Below the pieces are notes generated by a model that had not been told where the DNA came from, ran no database searches, and was given only the letters and a program-made list of their open reading frames with translations. Both the position numbers and the translations under genes were made by a program. This document shows, in pieces, positions 42,695 through 51,880 of a stretch of 64,000 bases of DNA. Each line of letters starts with the position of its first letter. Within the stretch, counting starts at the first letter, position 1. The DNA is from DDH964 sp963806685 (lineage in GTDB: Bacteria > Desulfobacterota > Desulfuromonadia > Desulfuromonadales > DDH964): positions 1 through 64,000 of the forward strand of contig CAWDZB010000008.1 in assembly GCA_963806685.1 (NCBI GenBank), read 5' to 3'.

Positions 42695-43865
42695 ATGAAA
42701 TCAGCACAGTTGGTAAAAGGTTTGTTTGCATGCCTGTTGGCCCTGGCCTTCAGCCTTCCGGCATCGGCCGCGATCACTCTCTACGACAAGGAAGGGACCA
42801 GCTTCACCACCGACGGCTCGTTCAACACCTTCTACGTCTACAGCGACAGTAACAAGAATGCTGCGGCAGAGGCTGCAATTGGACCAGACCGCAAGCAGTC
42901 CCGGGTCAAGATGGGTTTCCTGCCCAACTGGATCGGCTTCAACTTCAGCAAGCAGGTCGGCGACCTCAAGCTCGGCGGCCGCTCCTCCTTCTGGGTGTCC
43001 ATCAACGACAGCGATACTAATCTCACCTCTACGGGGATCGATGTCCGCCAGTTCTACGGCACCGTGGACGGCAGCTGGGGCCAGGTCCTGTTCGGCAAGG
43101 ACTTCACCCTCTTCAACCGCTCCAACATCTTCCAGGACGAGATCCTGCTCGGTTACGGCAACGTCAGCGACACCCTCGGCCTGATCGACGGCACCGGCGT
43201 CTCCTTCGGCAACATCGGCACCGGTTACACCTACCCGATGCCCTCCGCCCAGATCACCTATCGCACCCCCACCCTGGCCGGCTTCAAGCTGGCGGTCGGC
43301 GCCATCGATCCCTCCCGCACCAACCAAGGCGCCGGCGGGGAAGAGAAACTGCCCAGGTTCGAAGGAGAACTGACCTACAACTACAGCTTTGACAAGGGTT
43401 CGGTGACCGCCTGGAGCGGCTTTCTCTACCAGAAATCCGAGAGCGATACCGCCTCCGACGTCAAATCCAGCGGCGTTTCCTACGGGGTCCGGGCACAGTT
43501 TGCCGGGGTTGGCCTCCATGCATCCGGCTTTACCGCCAAGGGTGTCGGCCTCCTGCTCGGTCCCGGCCCCGACACGACCCTCGGCCTGCCGGTCACCCAG
43601 GGCGGCGATGAAGTCGACAGCGACGGCTATCTTCTTCAGGCCTCCTACACCTTCGGCCCCGCGCGGATCGTGGGCTCCTACGGCAAGAACAAGCTGAAGA
43701 CCTCCCCCGACGAGTGGGAGAATAAAACCTATACCGGTGCCTTGTTCTATGACGTCAATTCCAACCTCAAGCTTGGTCGCCGAGTACAACGTCAACAAGA
43801 TTTCCATCGGCAGCCCCGAAGAGAAGACCCGCACCACGGCCCTGGGCGCGATTGTCAACTTCTGA
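42695..43865 (+). pseudogene. Gram-negative porin with a late one-base frameshift
   Basis: Restored, 389 residues: signal peptide (LFACLLALAFSLPASA), N-terminal strands ITLYDKEGTSFTTDGSFNTF, many amphipathic strands, and the porin ending RTTALGAIVNF with C-terminal Phe. The frame fails near 43772, where CTTGGTC is present and CTGGTC is expected. Deleting one T gives NLKLVAEYNVNK and the natural stop at 43863-43865. As written, translation runs on into 43954. Third gene of the sigma-54 DUF4242 unit. Substrate unknown; small polar solutes likely. Confidence 0.8.
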
Positions 43866-43905
43866 GTCGTGAAATTCTCCCCAGTAAAGCCAAAATGCAT
43901 TGCCA

Positions 43906-43933
43906 GCTGTCAGGGGCGAAAGCCCCTGACAGC
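43906..43933 (+). terminator. Hairpin after the porin gene
   Basis: Perfect 12-bp stem GCTGTCAGGGGC-GAAA-GCCCCTGACAGC with a stable GNRA loop; no T run follows, so termination strength is uncertain. Confidence 0.6.
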
Positions 43934-44094
43934 CAAATGAGAAATTCCCGCTGACAGCAATGAGCCCCTTCCCCACTTAACTGTCCCAACGGCAGACAAA
44001 CAGGCCCTTCCGGCTATCTTCGGCGGGAAACGCCGGCTGCTGGAACCTGCGTCCTCGATTTACCCTACCAGACAGTATTCGACAGGAGCTAATC

Positions 44095-44865
44095 TTGGCA
44101 ACTCATAGGCAGGACCGGGGGCGATACTGCATTCAGTCGGTGGATAATGCCCTGAATATTCTGGAAATCTTGAGCGAGTTCGATCGCGAGGTGCATGTCA
44201 CCCTGCTCAGCGAACGGCTGGGCCTGAACAAGTCGACGGTGTTTCGTCTGCTGGCCACCTTCCAGCGCCGGGGGTACGTGGAGCAGGACCAGCGAACCCA
44301 GCGCTATCGCCTCGGTCTTGCGGCCTTTGAAACCAGCCAGAAGCTGCTGTCACGAATGGAACTTCTGGACGAGGCTCGGCCGGTCATGGCCCGCCTGCTG
44401 CGGCAGCACAACGAAACCGTTTATCTCGCGGTCCGTCGCAAAAACGAGATCCTGTTCCTCGACATGCTGGAAACCACCCAGCAGGTCAAGACCATCTCCT
44501 TTCTCGGCCAGCGGTTTCCCCTGGCCGACACCGCCGCCGGCAAACTATTCCTCGCCCTGCAGGCACCGGGCAATGCGCATTCTTCCGGCCCTGGAAGCCC
44601 GCCCGATGAAGAGCCGGAGACGATCCGGCGCCGCGGCTATTGCCTGAACCGGGAAGGCTTTGGCCAGGGGATTTCCGCCCTGGCGGCGCCGATTCTCGAT
44701 GATCACGAGGGCCCGAGCGGTGCCCTGGTGATCATCGGCCCGGATTTCCGGATCGAGCGGGAAGAAAGCCGGGAAGAGCTGGTGTCCTCCCTGCTCAGCG
44801 CCGCCGAAACGATCTCTTCCCGGCTTGCCTTTCGGTACCGAGACGCCCTTGCCGGGGGTGCCTGA
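44095..44865 (+). CDS. IclR-family transcriptional regulator
   Basis: 256 residues from a TTG at 44095 with AGGAG seven bases upstream. The winged HTH is in SVDNALNILEILSEFDREV and LLSERLGLNKSTVFRLLATF (about 14-60), then the GAF-like effector domain with TVYLAVRRKNEILFLDMLE and FPLADTAAGKLFLAL. IclR regulators sense small organic acids or aromatics. It is 230 bases after the porin unit, behind a hairpin, and may respond to a catabolite of this region. The middle of the effector domain is slightly shortened compared with typical members. Confidence 0.88.
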   Translation: MATHRQDRGRYCIQSVDNALNILEILSEFDREVHVTLLSERLGLNKSTVFRLLATFQRRGYVEQDQRTQRYRLGLAAFETSQKLLSRMELLDEARPVMARLLRQHNETVYLAVRRKNEILFLDMLETTQQVKTISFLGQRFPLADTAAGKLFLALQAPGNAHSSGPGSPPDEEPETIRRRGYCLNREGFGQGISALAAPILDDHEGPSGALVIIGPDFRIEREESREELVSSLLSAAETISSRLAFRYRDALAGGA

Positions 44866-45023
44866 CCAGGTCTTGGCGAAGCATTAAACTGCCCGCCCGG
44901 CGCCAACCCGCGAAGGGAGCGACCGGGCGGGGAGCCTGGAGGGTCCACCTCCAACCACGCTTTCCCGTTGAAGGACGGGGAGGCACCCGGTGAGCTTATA
45001 TCGCTCACTCTCTCTCCTGAATT

Positions 45024-45054
45024 GGGGGAAGCCATCGGCTTCCCCCCCTTTTTT
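45024..45054 (+). terminator. Intrinsic terminator downstream of iclR
   Basis: Stem GGGGGAAGCC-ATC-GGCTTCCCCC followed by CCTTTTTT. Confidence 0.8.
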
Positions 45055-45235
45055 ACCCTATCATCCGGTTACCCCTTCCCCGCGGTCCTCTGCCACCAGA
45101 AACCATACCAGGCAAAGGGCCGCACCTGGCCGTTCGCTCGTCCCCCAGCATCACAGGGGTAGCGGTATTCCCGAATTTGATTTTCTTTCTGCGTAAATCC
45201 CCGGGAGATCTCCGCCCTTTGGACGAAGATTAAAA

Positions 45236-45277
45236 GCGGGCGGAAGGGGCTGCTGGTGGCAGCCGTTTTCCGCCCGC
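45236..45277 (-). terminator. Intrinsic terminator of nhaD
   Basis: GC-rich stem GCGGGCGGAA / TTCCGCCCGC enclosing a smaller GGCTGC/GCAGCC-type hairpin, followed on the minus strand by TTTTAATC; 57 bases after the nhaD stop. Confidence 0.78.
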
Positions 45278-45333
45278 GCGTTGGACAGGTGGTGATCGGT
45301 GGACCGGATGGGAGTGGATAGCTCGGCGGGAAG

Positions 45334-46740
45334 CTAAAACAACCGGGCGTTGATAATCAGGTGGGCAACGATGCTTGCCGCATAGCCGAGCGCTACGGCC
45401 CAGGCCCATTTCAGGTGACTGCCGAAGGTATAGACGCCACGCGCCGTCCCCATCAGGCCGACCCCGGCCGCCGAACCGATCGACAGCAGGCTGCCGCCCA
45501 CCCCGGCGGTCATCGTCACCAGCAGCCACTGGCCGAGGGAAAGGTGCGGATTCATGGTCAGGACCGCGTACATCACCGGGATGTTGTCGACGATGGCCGA
45601 GAGAATGCCGATTATGACATTGGCCGTAGTCGCTCCGAGCCCCTGGTAGAGGCCGCGGGAGACCACCGCCAGATAGCCGAACTGGCCGAGACCGCCGACG
45701 CAGAGGATCACGCCGTAAAAGAAGAGCAGGGTGTCCCATTCGGCCCTGGCGACCTTGCGGAACAGATCGAAACCCTGCTCCTGGTGGCCGGTCTCGTCCA
45801 AGGGCCCCGAGTCGACGAGCAGCCGCTGTTCGCGTTTCTTGAGAAAATAGGAGAAAAAGGAAAGATAACCCAAACCGAGCATCATGCCTATTGCCGGTGG
45901 CAGATCGAGGAAGTTATGAAAACAGACGGCGGTGACGATGGTCAACAGGAAGAGGAGCATGATCCGCCGCGCGCCGAGTTTCATTCCCACTGACTCATCC
46001 GCCACCTGCGGCTTCTCCCTGGGCACCGAAAAACTCATGATCGCCGCCGGAATCAGCCAGTTGAGCAGGGCCGGCACGAAGAGGTCGAAGAACTGGCCGA
46101 AGGCGACCCGCCCTTTCTGCCAAACCATCAGCGTGGTGATGTCGCCGAAGGGGGAAAAGGCCCCCCCGGCGTTGGCGCCGACCACGATGTTGATACAGGC
46201 GACGACCACGAAAGCGCGGTTGGCACCGCCCACGGCCAGGGCCACGGCGCCCATCAGCAGGGCGGTGGTCAGATTGTCGGCCACCGGCGAAATGATGAAG
46301 GCCAGAAACCCGGTCAGCCAGAAGACCGTGCGCAGGGTAAAGCCCTTATTGACCAGCCAGGAACGCAGGGCCCGGAAGGCATTGCGCTCTTCCAGGGCGT
46401 TGATGTAGGTCATCGCCGCGAGGAGGAACAGAAACAGCTCGCCATACTCGGTGAGATTTCTGAGGATCGCCTCATGGGCGGCTGTCGGCTCGCCGATGGC
46501 CCGGTAGGCCAGGGCCACCAGGATCCAGATCAGCCCGGCGGCGACGATCACCGGCTTGCTTTTGCGCAGATGGAGCTTCTCCTCGCAGATGACCAGGCCG
46601 TAGGCGGCAATGAAGAGCAGCAGGCCGAACAGGGCGTAGGGGGTGGTGGTGAGGTCCCGGATGCCAGCCGCGCCTTCCTCGGCGAGAGCGGGGGTGGCGG
46701 CCAGGGCCAGCAGCAGGCCGGACAGAATGAACCTTTTCAT
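45334..46740 (-). CDS. nhaD: Na+/H+ antiporter, NhaD type
   Basis: 468 residues from ATG 46740. A cleavable signal-like segment (LSGLLLALAATPALA) is followed by about 12 hydrophobic segments. Ion-transporter family motifs: FIISPVADNLTTALLMGAVA, VGANAGGAFSPFGDITTLMV and SAIVDNIPVMYAVLTM, with paired Asp/Asn helices. NhaD exports Na+ in exchange for protons. In a bacterium with a possibly Na+-linked Rnf nearby it could close the sodium cycle, but the two are not co-transcribed. Confidence 0.9.
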   Translation of the reverse strand: MKRFILSGLLLALAATPALAEEGAAGIRDLTTTPYALFGLLLFIAAYGLVICEEKLHLRKSKPVIVAAGLIWILVALAYRAIGEPTAAHEAILRNLTEYGELFLFLLAAMTYINALEERNAFRALRSWLVNKGFTLRTVFWLTGFLAFIISPVADNLTTALLMGAVALAVGGANRAFVVVACINIVVGANAGGAFSPFGDITTLMVWQKGRVAFGQFFDLFVPALLNWLIPAAIMSFSVPREKPQVADESVGMKLGARRIMLLFLLTIVTAVCFHNFLDLPPAIGMMLGLGYLSFFSYFLKKREQRLLVDSGPLDETGHQEQGFDLFRKVARAEWDTLLFFYGVILCVGGLGQFGYLAVVSRGLYQGLGATTANVIIGILSAIVDNIPVMYAVLTMNPHLSLGQWLLVTMTAGVGGSLLSIGSAAGVGLMGTARGVYTFGSHLKWAWAVALGYAASIVAHLIINARLF

Positions 46741-47270
46741 GATCGTAATCTGCCTTTTCGTTTTAGGGGGAGCAAATATGAGGGAGAGCAGCCGCTTCGC
46801 CCGAAGGCTCGGCAAAGGTGCTTCGGGCTGATTCCAGGTAAGACCAGATCATGCCGCGGTCGCCCGTGCCGCCCGAGATCCAGAAATTGGCGGTTCGGTC
46901 CTTGACCAGGGTCATATTTTCAGGCACGGGGTCCTGATAATATGCCGTTGAGATTAAAAAACCGGAGATCGGATGAATCAGAAAGCCGCGTTCGTCCGCG
47001 GCGGTGCGGCATCCCCGGTTGCAACGCGAATGCCATGCCCCTGTCGCCGGGTTTGTCCAGCCACCGGGAGCAACCCTCCGGTGGAGTTTCTGGAGGCCGG
47101 TCCAATCCAGAATCCTTGCCCGTCGGGCCTGGAATCGGCCGATAAACCGAGGCGTGGGCTGCGGTAGATCTGCCAGTTGCCTAGTGACTTCCGAAAAAGC
47201 CGTTGGACGGGCGTGGCCCCCCCGGCGCTCACTCCGAATCGGCAAGCCTTAACGAGTCTGGCGCTCCAGG

Positions 47271-47287
47271 TGGGGAATTTGTATACA
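47271..47287. promoter_or_regulatory. 17-bp activator site upstream of the radical SAM-rnf unit
   Basis: TGGGGAATTTGTATACA, a good match to the shared consensus; only a weak second copy is seen 18 bases to the left. Confidence 0.58.
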
Positions 47288-47547
47288 GTTCGCAGGCAGG
47301 CGCCCCCAATTGCCCCCGGCCATATTCTGGGTAATATCGCCCCAGTGTTGCCGATCGCGCCAGAGCCTGTCCTCCGCCGGGCCCGACCAAGGCAACTTCG
47401 AGCCAGGATTTGCCGGTCGCAGCAACGCCGGAAAACAGATTTTTCACCTGTAATTTCAATGAAGTTGCAATCTTGATGCCAAGCCCTTCCGGCGAGGTCG
47501 GCGCACTCTGCCACTACCCCCGGCTACATCCGAAAAAGACCTATCCT

Positions 47548-47563
47548 TGGCGTACGTCTTGCT
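47548..47563 (+). promoter_or_regulatory. Sigma-54 promoter of the radical SAM-rnfABCDGE unit
   Basis: TGGCGTACGTCTTGCT, with GG-N10-GC spacing; expected start near 47575, 75 nt before the ATG. Confidence 0.75.
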
Positions 47564-47648
47564 AGTATACGGGGTCCGCAAGCGGAAATGCCGACGGGTG
47601 GCGCCGAAACCGAATCCACCCCCATGCCCCGTCGAAGGAATTGAGCCC

Positions 47649-48965
47649 ATGTCTGAACCGAGCCAGACCGAGCACAAGGCCCTGCGCCGCTATCCATCCA
47701 AACTGTTCGTCGAGACGACCTCGCGCTGCAACCTGGGCTGCTTCATGTGCGTCAAGCAGACCGGGGGCGGCTGCATCGCCGAGGGCGACCTGAGCGAGAT
47801 CCACTTTGCCGCCTTGGAACCGACCTTTCCGACCCTGGAGGCCCTGCTTCTAAACGGCGTCGGTGAGCCCCTGCTTCACCCGCGCCTGGAGGCCTTCGTC
47901 CGCCGGGCCAAGGAGCTGATGCCGGAAGAGAGCTGGGTCGGTTTCCAGTCCAACGGCCTGCTGCTCACCCCGGAGCGGGCCCTGGCCCTGGCCGAGGCCG
48001 GCCTCGACCGGATCTGCCTGTCGGTCGATGCCAGCACCCCGGAAATCTTCAGTCGGATGCGCCAGGGGGGGGAGTTGCCGGCCATCGACAACGCCTTCGC
48101 CGCCCTTAAGCAGGCCAAGGAACAAAGCGGCCGCAGCGATCTCCAGGTCGGGGCCGAGGTGGTAGTTATGCGTGACAACCTCTCCGGCCTGCCTGCGACC
48201 CTGGAATGGGCGGCCCAGCGCGGCGCCAGCTTCGCCATCGTAACCCACATCCTCCCCTACGACCAGGACCACGCCGGCCAGGGGGCCTACATCCCCTGCA
48301 CCGACGCCGCCATCGCCCATTTCCAGGAGTGGCAGGCCCGCGCCCGCAAGGAGGGGGTGGCATTGGAGCGCTACTTCGAGGTGCTGTTCAAGTTCTCCAA
48401 GAACCCCGAGGAACAGCAGATCGTTGCTTTCGTCGAGCGGATGAAGGCGGCCGCCGCCGAAAAGGAGCTTTTTCTCGATCTCTCCAAGCTCTTCTCCATG
48501 GATACCGGCTGGCTCGCCCACGTCGAGGAGATCTTCGCCCAAGCCCGCCGGGTCGCCGAGCGGAACGGCCTCGACCTGCAGCTGCCCAAGGTGGTGCCCC
48601 AGGAAGACCGGCTCTGCCATTTCGTCGAGGACGGCGGGGCCTTCGTCTCCTGGCAGGGGGAGATTCACCCCTGCTACTTCCTCTGGCACCGCTACCACTG
48701 CTTCGCCAGCGGCTGGCAGCAGCCGGTCAAACCCAAAGTCTTCGGCCACCTCGACCAGGCCGATATCCTGGCGATCTGGAACGATCCGGCCTTCTGCGGC
48801 TTCCGCCGCAACGTCATTGGGTACGATTACCCCTACTGCATCAACTGCCGGCTTGCCCCCTGCGACTACGTCCAGACCGAGGCGTTCGAGCAGGACTGTC
48901 ACGTCAAGGGGGAGCCGTGTGGCAGCTGCCTGTGGTGCATGGGGCTTTACCAGTGTCTGCGATGA
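47649..48965 (+). CDS. Radical SAM/SPASM protein upstream of rnf, probable maturase
   Basis: 438 residues from ATG 47649. The radical SAM motif CNLGCFMC (about 26-33) is followed by LLLNGVGEPLLHPRLEAFV (about 62-80, with GVGEP in place of GGEP). The SPASM-like tail is cysteine-rich: CHFVEDGGAFVSWQGEIHPC, CINCRLAPCDYV, CGSCLWCMGLYQC. It resembles the SPASM enzymes annotated in Geobacter-type genomes as putative metalloenzyme maturases, but I cannot name its client. It ends 12 bases before rnfA, so the Rnf complex or a tungsten enzyme is the obvious suspect. Confidence 0.8.
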   Translation: MSEPSQTEHKALRRYPSKLFVETTSRCNLGCFMCVKQTGGGCIAEGDLSEIHFAALEPTFPTLEALLLNGVGEPLLHPRLEAFVRRAKELMPEESWVGFQSNGLLLTPERALALAEAGLDRICLSVDASTPEIFSRMRQGGELPAIDNAFAALKQAKEQSGRSDLQVGAEVVVMRDNLSGLPATLEWAAQRGASFAIVTHILPYDQDHAGQGAYIPCTDAAIAHFQEWQARARKEGVALERYFEVLFKFSKNPEEQQIVAFVERMKAAAAEKELFLDLSKLFSMDTGWLAHVEEIFAQARRVAERNGLDLQLPKVVPQEDRLCHFVEDGGAFVSWQGEIHPCYFLWHRYHCFASGWQQPVKPKVFGHLDQADILAIWNDPAFCGFRRNVIGYDYPYCINCRLAPCDYVQTEAFEQDCHVKGEPCGSCLWCMGLYQCLR

Positions 48966-48977
48966 AAGAGATCCGCC

Positions 48978-49559
48978 ATGCTTGAACTGCTTTTGATCCT
49001 GATCAGCTCGATCTTCGTGAACAACTTCGTGCTGTCGCGCTTTTTGGGCATCTGTCCGTTTCTGGGGGTGTCGAAGAAGGTGGAGACGGCCCTCGGCATG
49101 GGGATGGCGGTGACCTTCGTCATGACCATCGCCGCGGTGGTGACCTGGTTCGTCCAGTATTTCGTCCTCATTCCCTTCGGCATCGAGTATTTGCAGACCA
49201 TCGCCTTCATCCTGATCATCGCCTCGTTGGTGCAGCTGGTGGAGATGATCATCCAGAAGGCGAGCCCGGTCCTCTACCAGTCACTGGGGATTTTCCTGCC
49301 GCTGATCACCACCAACTGCGCGGTCTTGGGGCTGGCGGTTTTGAACATCCAGAAAGGCTACAACTTTTTGGAGAGCGTGATCTTCGCCCTCGGCGCGGCG
49401 CTCGGCTTCACCCTGGCGATGGTGCTGTTCGCCGGGCTGCGCGAGCGGCTCGACCTGGCGCCGGTGCCGAAGAGCTTTCGCGGCACCGCCATCGCCCTGG
49501 TGACGGCGGGACTCTTGTCGCTGGCCTTCATGGGCTTTGCCGGGCTGGTCAAAGGATAA
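48978..49559 (+). CDS. rnfA: Rnf complex subunit RnfA
   Basis: 193 residues, six membrane helices: LLLILISSIFVNNFVLSRFL, GMGMAVTFVMTIAAVVTWFV, FGIEYLQTIAFILIIASLVQ and ITTNCAVLGLAVLNIQ among them. The NNFVLSRFLGICPFLGVS start is diagnostic of RnfA/RsxA. It forms the membrane core with RnfE and coordinates an intramembrane iron-sulphur cluster. Rnf couples ferredoxin oxidation by NAD+ to Na+ or H+ export. First gene of the rnfABCDGE order. Confidence 0.95.
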   Translation: MLELLLILISSIFVNNFVLSRFLGICPFLGVSKKVETALGMGMAVTFVMTIAAVVTWFVQYFVLIPFGIEYLQTIAFILIIASLVQLVEMIIQKASPVLYQSLGIFLPLITTNCAVLGLAVLNIQKGYNFLESVIFALGAALGFTLAMVLFAGLRERLDLAPVPKSFRGTAIALVTAGLLSLAFMGFAGLVKG

Positions 49560-49561
49560 AC

Positions 49562-49632
49562 CTAAGGAACAAGGAGAAAGGTACAAGATCCAAGGTTTTG
49601 GCCTTGAACCTTGTCCCTTGAACCTCGTTTTT
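49562..49632. repeat. Inverted repeat of AAGG/CCTT units between rnfA and rnfB
   Basis: Left part AAGGAACAAGGAGAAAGGT and right part ACCTTGTCCCTTGAACCT form an imperfect hairpin. A related AAGG-rich string lies between rnfB and rnfC. Probably a dispersed intergenic repeat. Confidence 0.55.
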
Positions 49633-49646
49633 CGGAGAAAAACACC

Positions 49647-50495
49647 ATGCTTGCATCGATCCTCAGTCTGGGCGGCATCGGCCTGCTCGCGGCGCTGGCC
49701 CTCGGGGCGGCGGCGAAGAAGTTCGCGGTGGAAGTCGACCCGCGGGAGCTGGCGCTGCTCGAGGTCCTCTCCGGGGCCAACTGCGGGGCCTGCGGCTATC
49801 CGGGCTGCTCCGCCTACGCCAAGGCGGTGGCGACCGGGGAAGCGGCACCCACCCTGTGCACCCCGGGTGGGGCGGCAACCTTGGAGCAAATCGCCCACAT
49901 CATGGGGGTCGAGGCCACCGCCGCCGAGCCGCAGATCGCCGTGGTGCTCTGCCAGGGGGACAATGCCAAGGCCAAGAGCAAGTACCACTACCTCGGCATT
50001 GCCGACTGCAACGCCGCGCAGAAGCTCGCCGACGGTCCCAAGACCTGCCCCGGCGGCTGCCTGGGGCTGGGGACCTGCGCCCGGGTCTGCCCCTTCGGCG
50101 CCATCGAGATGACCGCGGAAGGGCTGGCGGTGATCAGCCGCGAGAAGTGCACCGGCTGCAAGAAGTGCATCCCGGCCTGCCCGCGGCAGGTGATCGCCAT
50201 GACCCCGCTGGCGGCCACCGTCCACGTGCTGTGCAACAGCCGCGACAAGGGGGCGGCGGTGCGCAAGTACTGCCAGATCGGCTGCATCGCCTGCCAGATC
50301 TGCGTCAAGACCGCCCCCGAAGCCTACGTCATCGAGCAGAACCTGGCGCGAACGGTCTATCCCCAGCCCGACGGGGCCGAAGCCGCGGTGGCCAAGTGCC
50401 CGACCAAGTGCATCCGCGACTTCGCCGAGGGCTATCCCGAGGGGAGCCGCTTCGCGGTGCCGACCTGCCACGTCGAACCGAGCACGGCGGCGTAG
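49647..50495 (+). CDS. rnfB: Rnf complex ferredoxin-like subunit RnfB
   Basis: 282 residues from ATG 49647 (GGAG upstream). One N-terminal membrane helix (LGGIGLLAALALGAAAKKFA), the 4Fe-4S domain CGACGYPGC...C, then CPGGCLGLGTCARVCP, CTGCKKCIPACP and a later group CQIGCIACQICVK...CPTKC. RnfB is the entry point for electrons from reduced ferredoxin, which the AOR encoded in this window would supply. Confidence 0.95.
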   Translation: MLASILSLGGIGLLAALALGAAAKKFAVEVDPRELALLEVLSGANCGACGYPGCSAYAKAVATGEAAPTLCTPGGAATLEQIAHIMGVEATAAEPQIAVVLCQGDNAKAKSKYHYLGIADCNAAQKLADGPKTCPGGCLGLGTCARVCPFGAIEMTAEGLAVISREKCTGCKKCIPACPRQVIAMTPLAATVHVLCNSRDKGAAVRKYCQIGCIACQICVKTAPEAYVIEQNLARTVYPQPDGAEAAVAKCPTKCIRDFAEGYPEGSRFAVPTCHVEPSTAA

Positions 50496-50562
50496 GACAA
50501 CCAAGGAACTCCTCGACCAAGGCAAGGCGACCCTTTGACTTTGGCTTTTTCGGATTGAGCTG

Positions 50563-51879
50563 ATGAAACTCAAGAGCTTCCCCGGCGGGCTGCATCCGCC
50601 GGACCACAAGAAATGGACGGAGCACCTGGCGATCGCCGACTGCCCGCTGCCGGCGGAGCTGGTGATCCCCCTCTCCCAGCACATCGGGGCGCCGGCCGAG
50701 GCCTGCGTGACGGTCGGGCAGGCGGTGAAGAAGGGGGAGGTGGTCGGCACCGCCAAGGGCTTCGTCTCGGTGCCGGTGCACGCCTCCACGTCGGGGGAGG
50801 TGGTGGCGGTGGAGCCGCGGATGCATCCCTCCGGGCGGGCGCTGCCGGCGGTGGTGATCCGCCCCGACGGCGCCGACGCCTGGCTTGAGGGCTTGGCCGG
50901 GGCCGACCCGGCAAAGCTCGACGCTGACGCTTTGCGCGAAAAAATCCGCGACGCCGGCATCGTCGGGCTGGGCGGGGCGACCTTTCCCACCCACGTCAAG
51001 CTCAATCCCCCCGAGGGCAAGAGCATCGATACCCTGATCCTCAACGGTGTCGAGTGCGAGCCCTACCTGACCGCCGACCACCGGCTGATGCTGGAGGAGC
51101 CGCAGCGCATCTTAGGCGGCATCGCCATCCTGCAAAAAATCCTCGGCGTGGAGCGGACCCTGCTCGGCATCGAGGCCAACAAGCCCGACGCCATCGCCGG
51201 CATGACAAAAGCCTGTGCCGGAACCGGCATCGAGGTGGTGGCGCTGGCGGTCAAGTACCCGCAGGGGGCGGAGAAGCAGCTGATCCTCGCCACCACCGGC
51301 CGCGAGGTCCCCAGCGGCGGGCTGCCGATGGACGTCGGCGTAGTGGTGCAGAACGTCGGCACCTGCGCCGCGGTGGCCGACGCGGTGCGGCGCGGCCAGC
51401 CGCTGATCGAGCGCATCGCCACCGTCTCCGGTCCGGCCCTGGTCCATCCGCAGAACCTGCGGGTGCGCATCGGTACGCCGCTCTCCCACCTGGTCGCGGC
51501 CTGCGGCGGGACCAAGGCCCCCCCGGCCAAGATCATCCTCGGCGGGCCGATGATGGGCGCCGCCCAGTTGGGCCTCGAGGCCCCGGTCACCCGCGGCACC
51601 TCGGGGCTGCTCCTGTTCGGCCCCGGCCAGTTCCCGCAGGCGTCGGAGGGGCCCTGCATCCGCTGCGGACGCTGCGTGCGGGTCTGCCCGGCGCACATCC
51701 TGCCGACCACTATCGCCGCCTTCGCCCGCCTGGATCTGTTCGACGAGGCCGAGGCCTTCGATGCCATGGACTGCATCGAGTGCGGCTGCTGCACCTACAC
51801 CTGCCCGGCGGCCATCCCGCTGGTGCAGGCGATCCGCCAGGCCAAGGGGGCGATCCTGGCCAAGCGCAGAAAGGTCTGA
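50563..51879 (+). CDS. rnfC: Rnf complex NADH-binding subunit RnfC
   Basis: 438 residues. N-terminal FPGGLHPPDHKKWTEH, the FMN/NADH region GLGGATFPTHVKLNPPEGK and LILNGVECEPYLTADHRLML, and two 4Fe-4S motifs CIRCGRCVRVCP and CIECGCCTYTCP near the end. It transfers electrons to NAD+. Normal length for the short RnfC form without the Ala-rich C-terminal tail seen in gamma-proteobacteria. Confidence 0.95.
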   Translation: MKLKSFPGGLHPPDHKKWTEHLAIADCPLPAELVIPLSQHIGAPAEACVTVGQAVKKGEVVGTAKGFVSVPVHASTSGEVVAVEPRMHPSGRALPAVVIRPDGADAWLEGLAGADPAKLDADALREKIRDAGIVGLGGATFPTHVKLNPPEGKSIDTLILNGVECEPYLTADHRLMLEEPQRILGGIAILQKILGVERTLLGIEANKPDAIAGMTKACAGTGIEVVALAVKYPQGAEKQLILATTGREVPSGGLPMDVGVVVQNVGTCAAVADAVRRGQPLIERIATVSGPALVHPQNLRVRIGTPLSHLVAACGGTKAPPAKIILGGPMMGAAQLGLEAPVTRGTSGLLLFGPGQFPQASEGPCIRCGRCVRVCPAHILPTTIAAFARLDLFDEAEAFDAMDCIECGCCTYTCPAAIPLVQAIRQAKGAILAKRRKV

Positions 51880-51880
51880 C

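Larger units (their letters stand above)
44866..45333. other. Intergenic region between iclR and nhaD (convergent)
   Basis: Contains an inverted repeat CCCGCCCGG ... CCGGGCGGG (about 44887-44935), the plus-strand terminator at 45024-45054 and the minus-strand nhaD terminator at 45236-45277. No gene seen. Confidence 0.6.
46741..47648. other. 900-base non-coding region upstream of the radical SAM-rnf unit
   Basis: The open frames here have no recognisable protein features and look like chance frames in GC-rich DNA. The right part holds a 17-bp activator site (47271-47287) and a sigma-54 promoter (47548-47563). I see nothing convincing in 46741-47250. Confidence 0.55.

Noticed and set aside
46763..47245. 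160-codon minus-strand frame in the region upstream of the radical SAM-rnf unit
   Set aside because: No convincing ribosome-binding site, composition unlike neighbours and no known pattern; several overlapping frames of equal quality exist.
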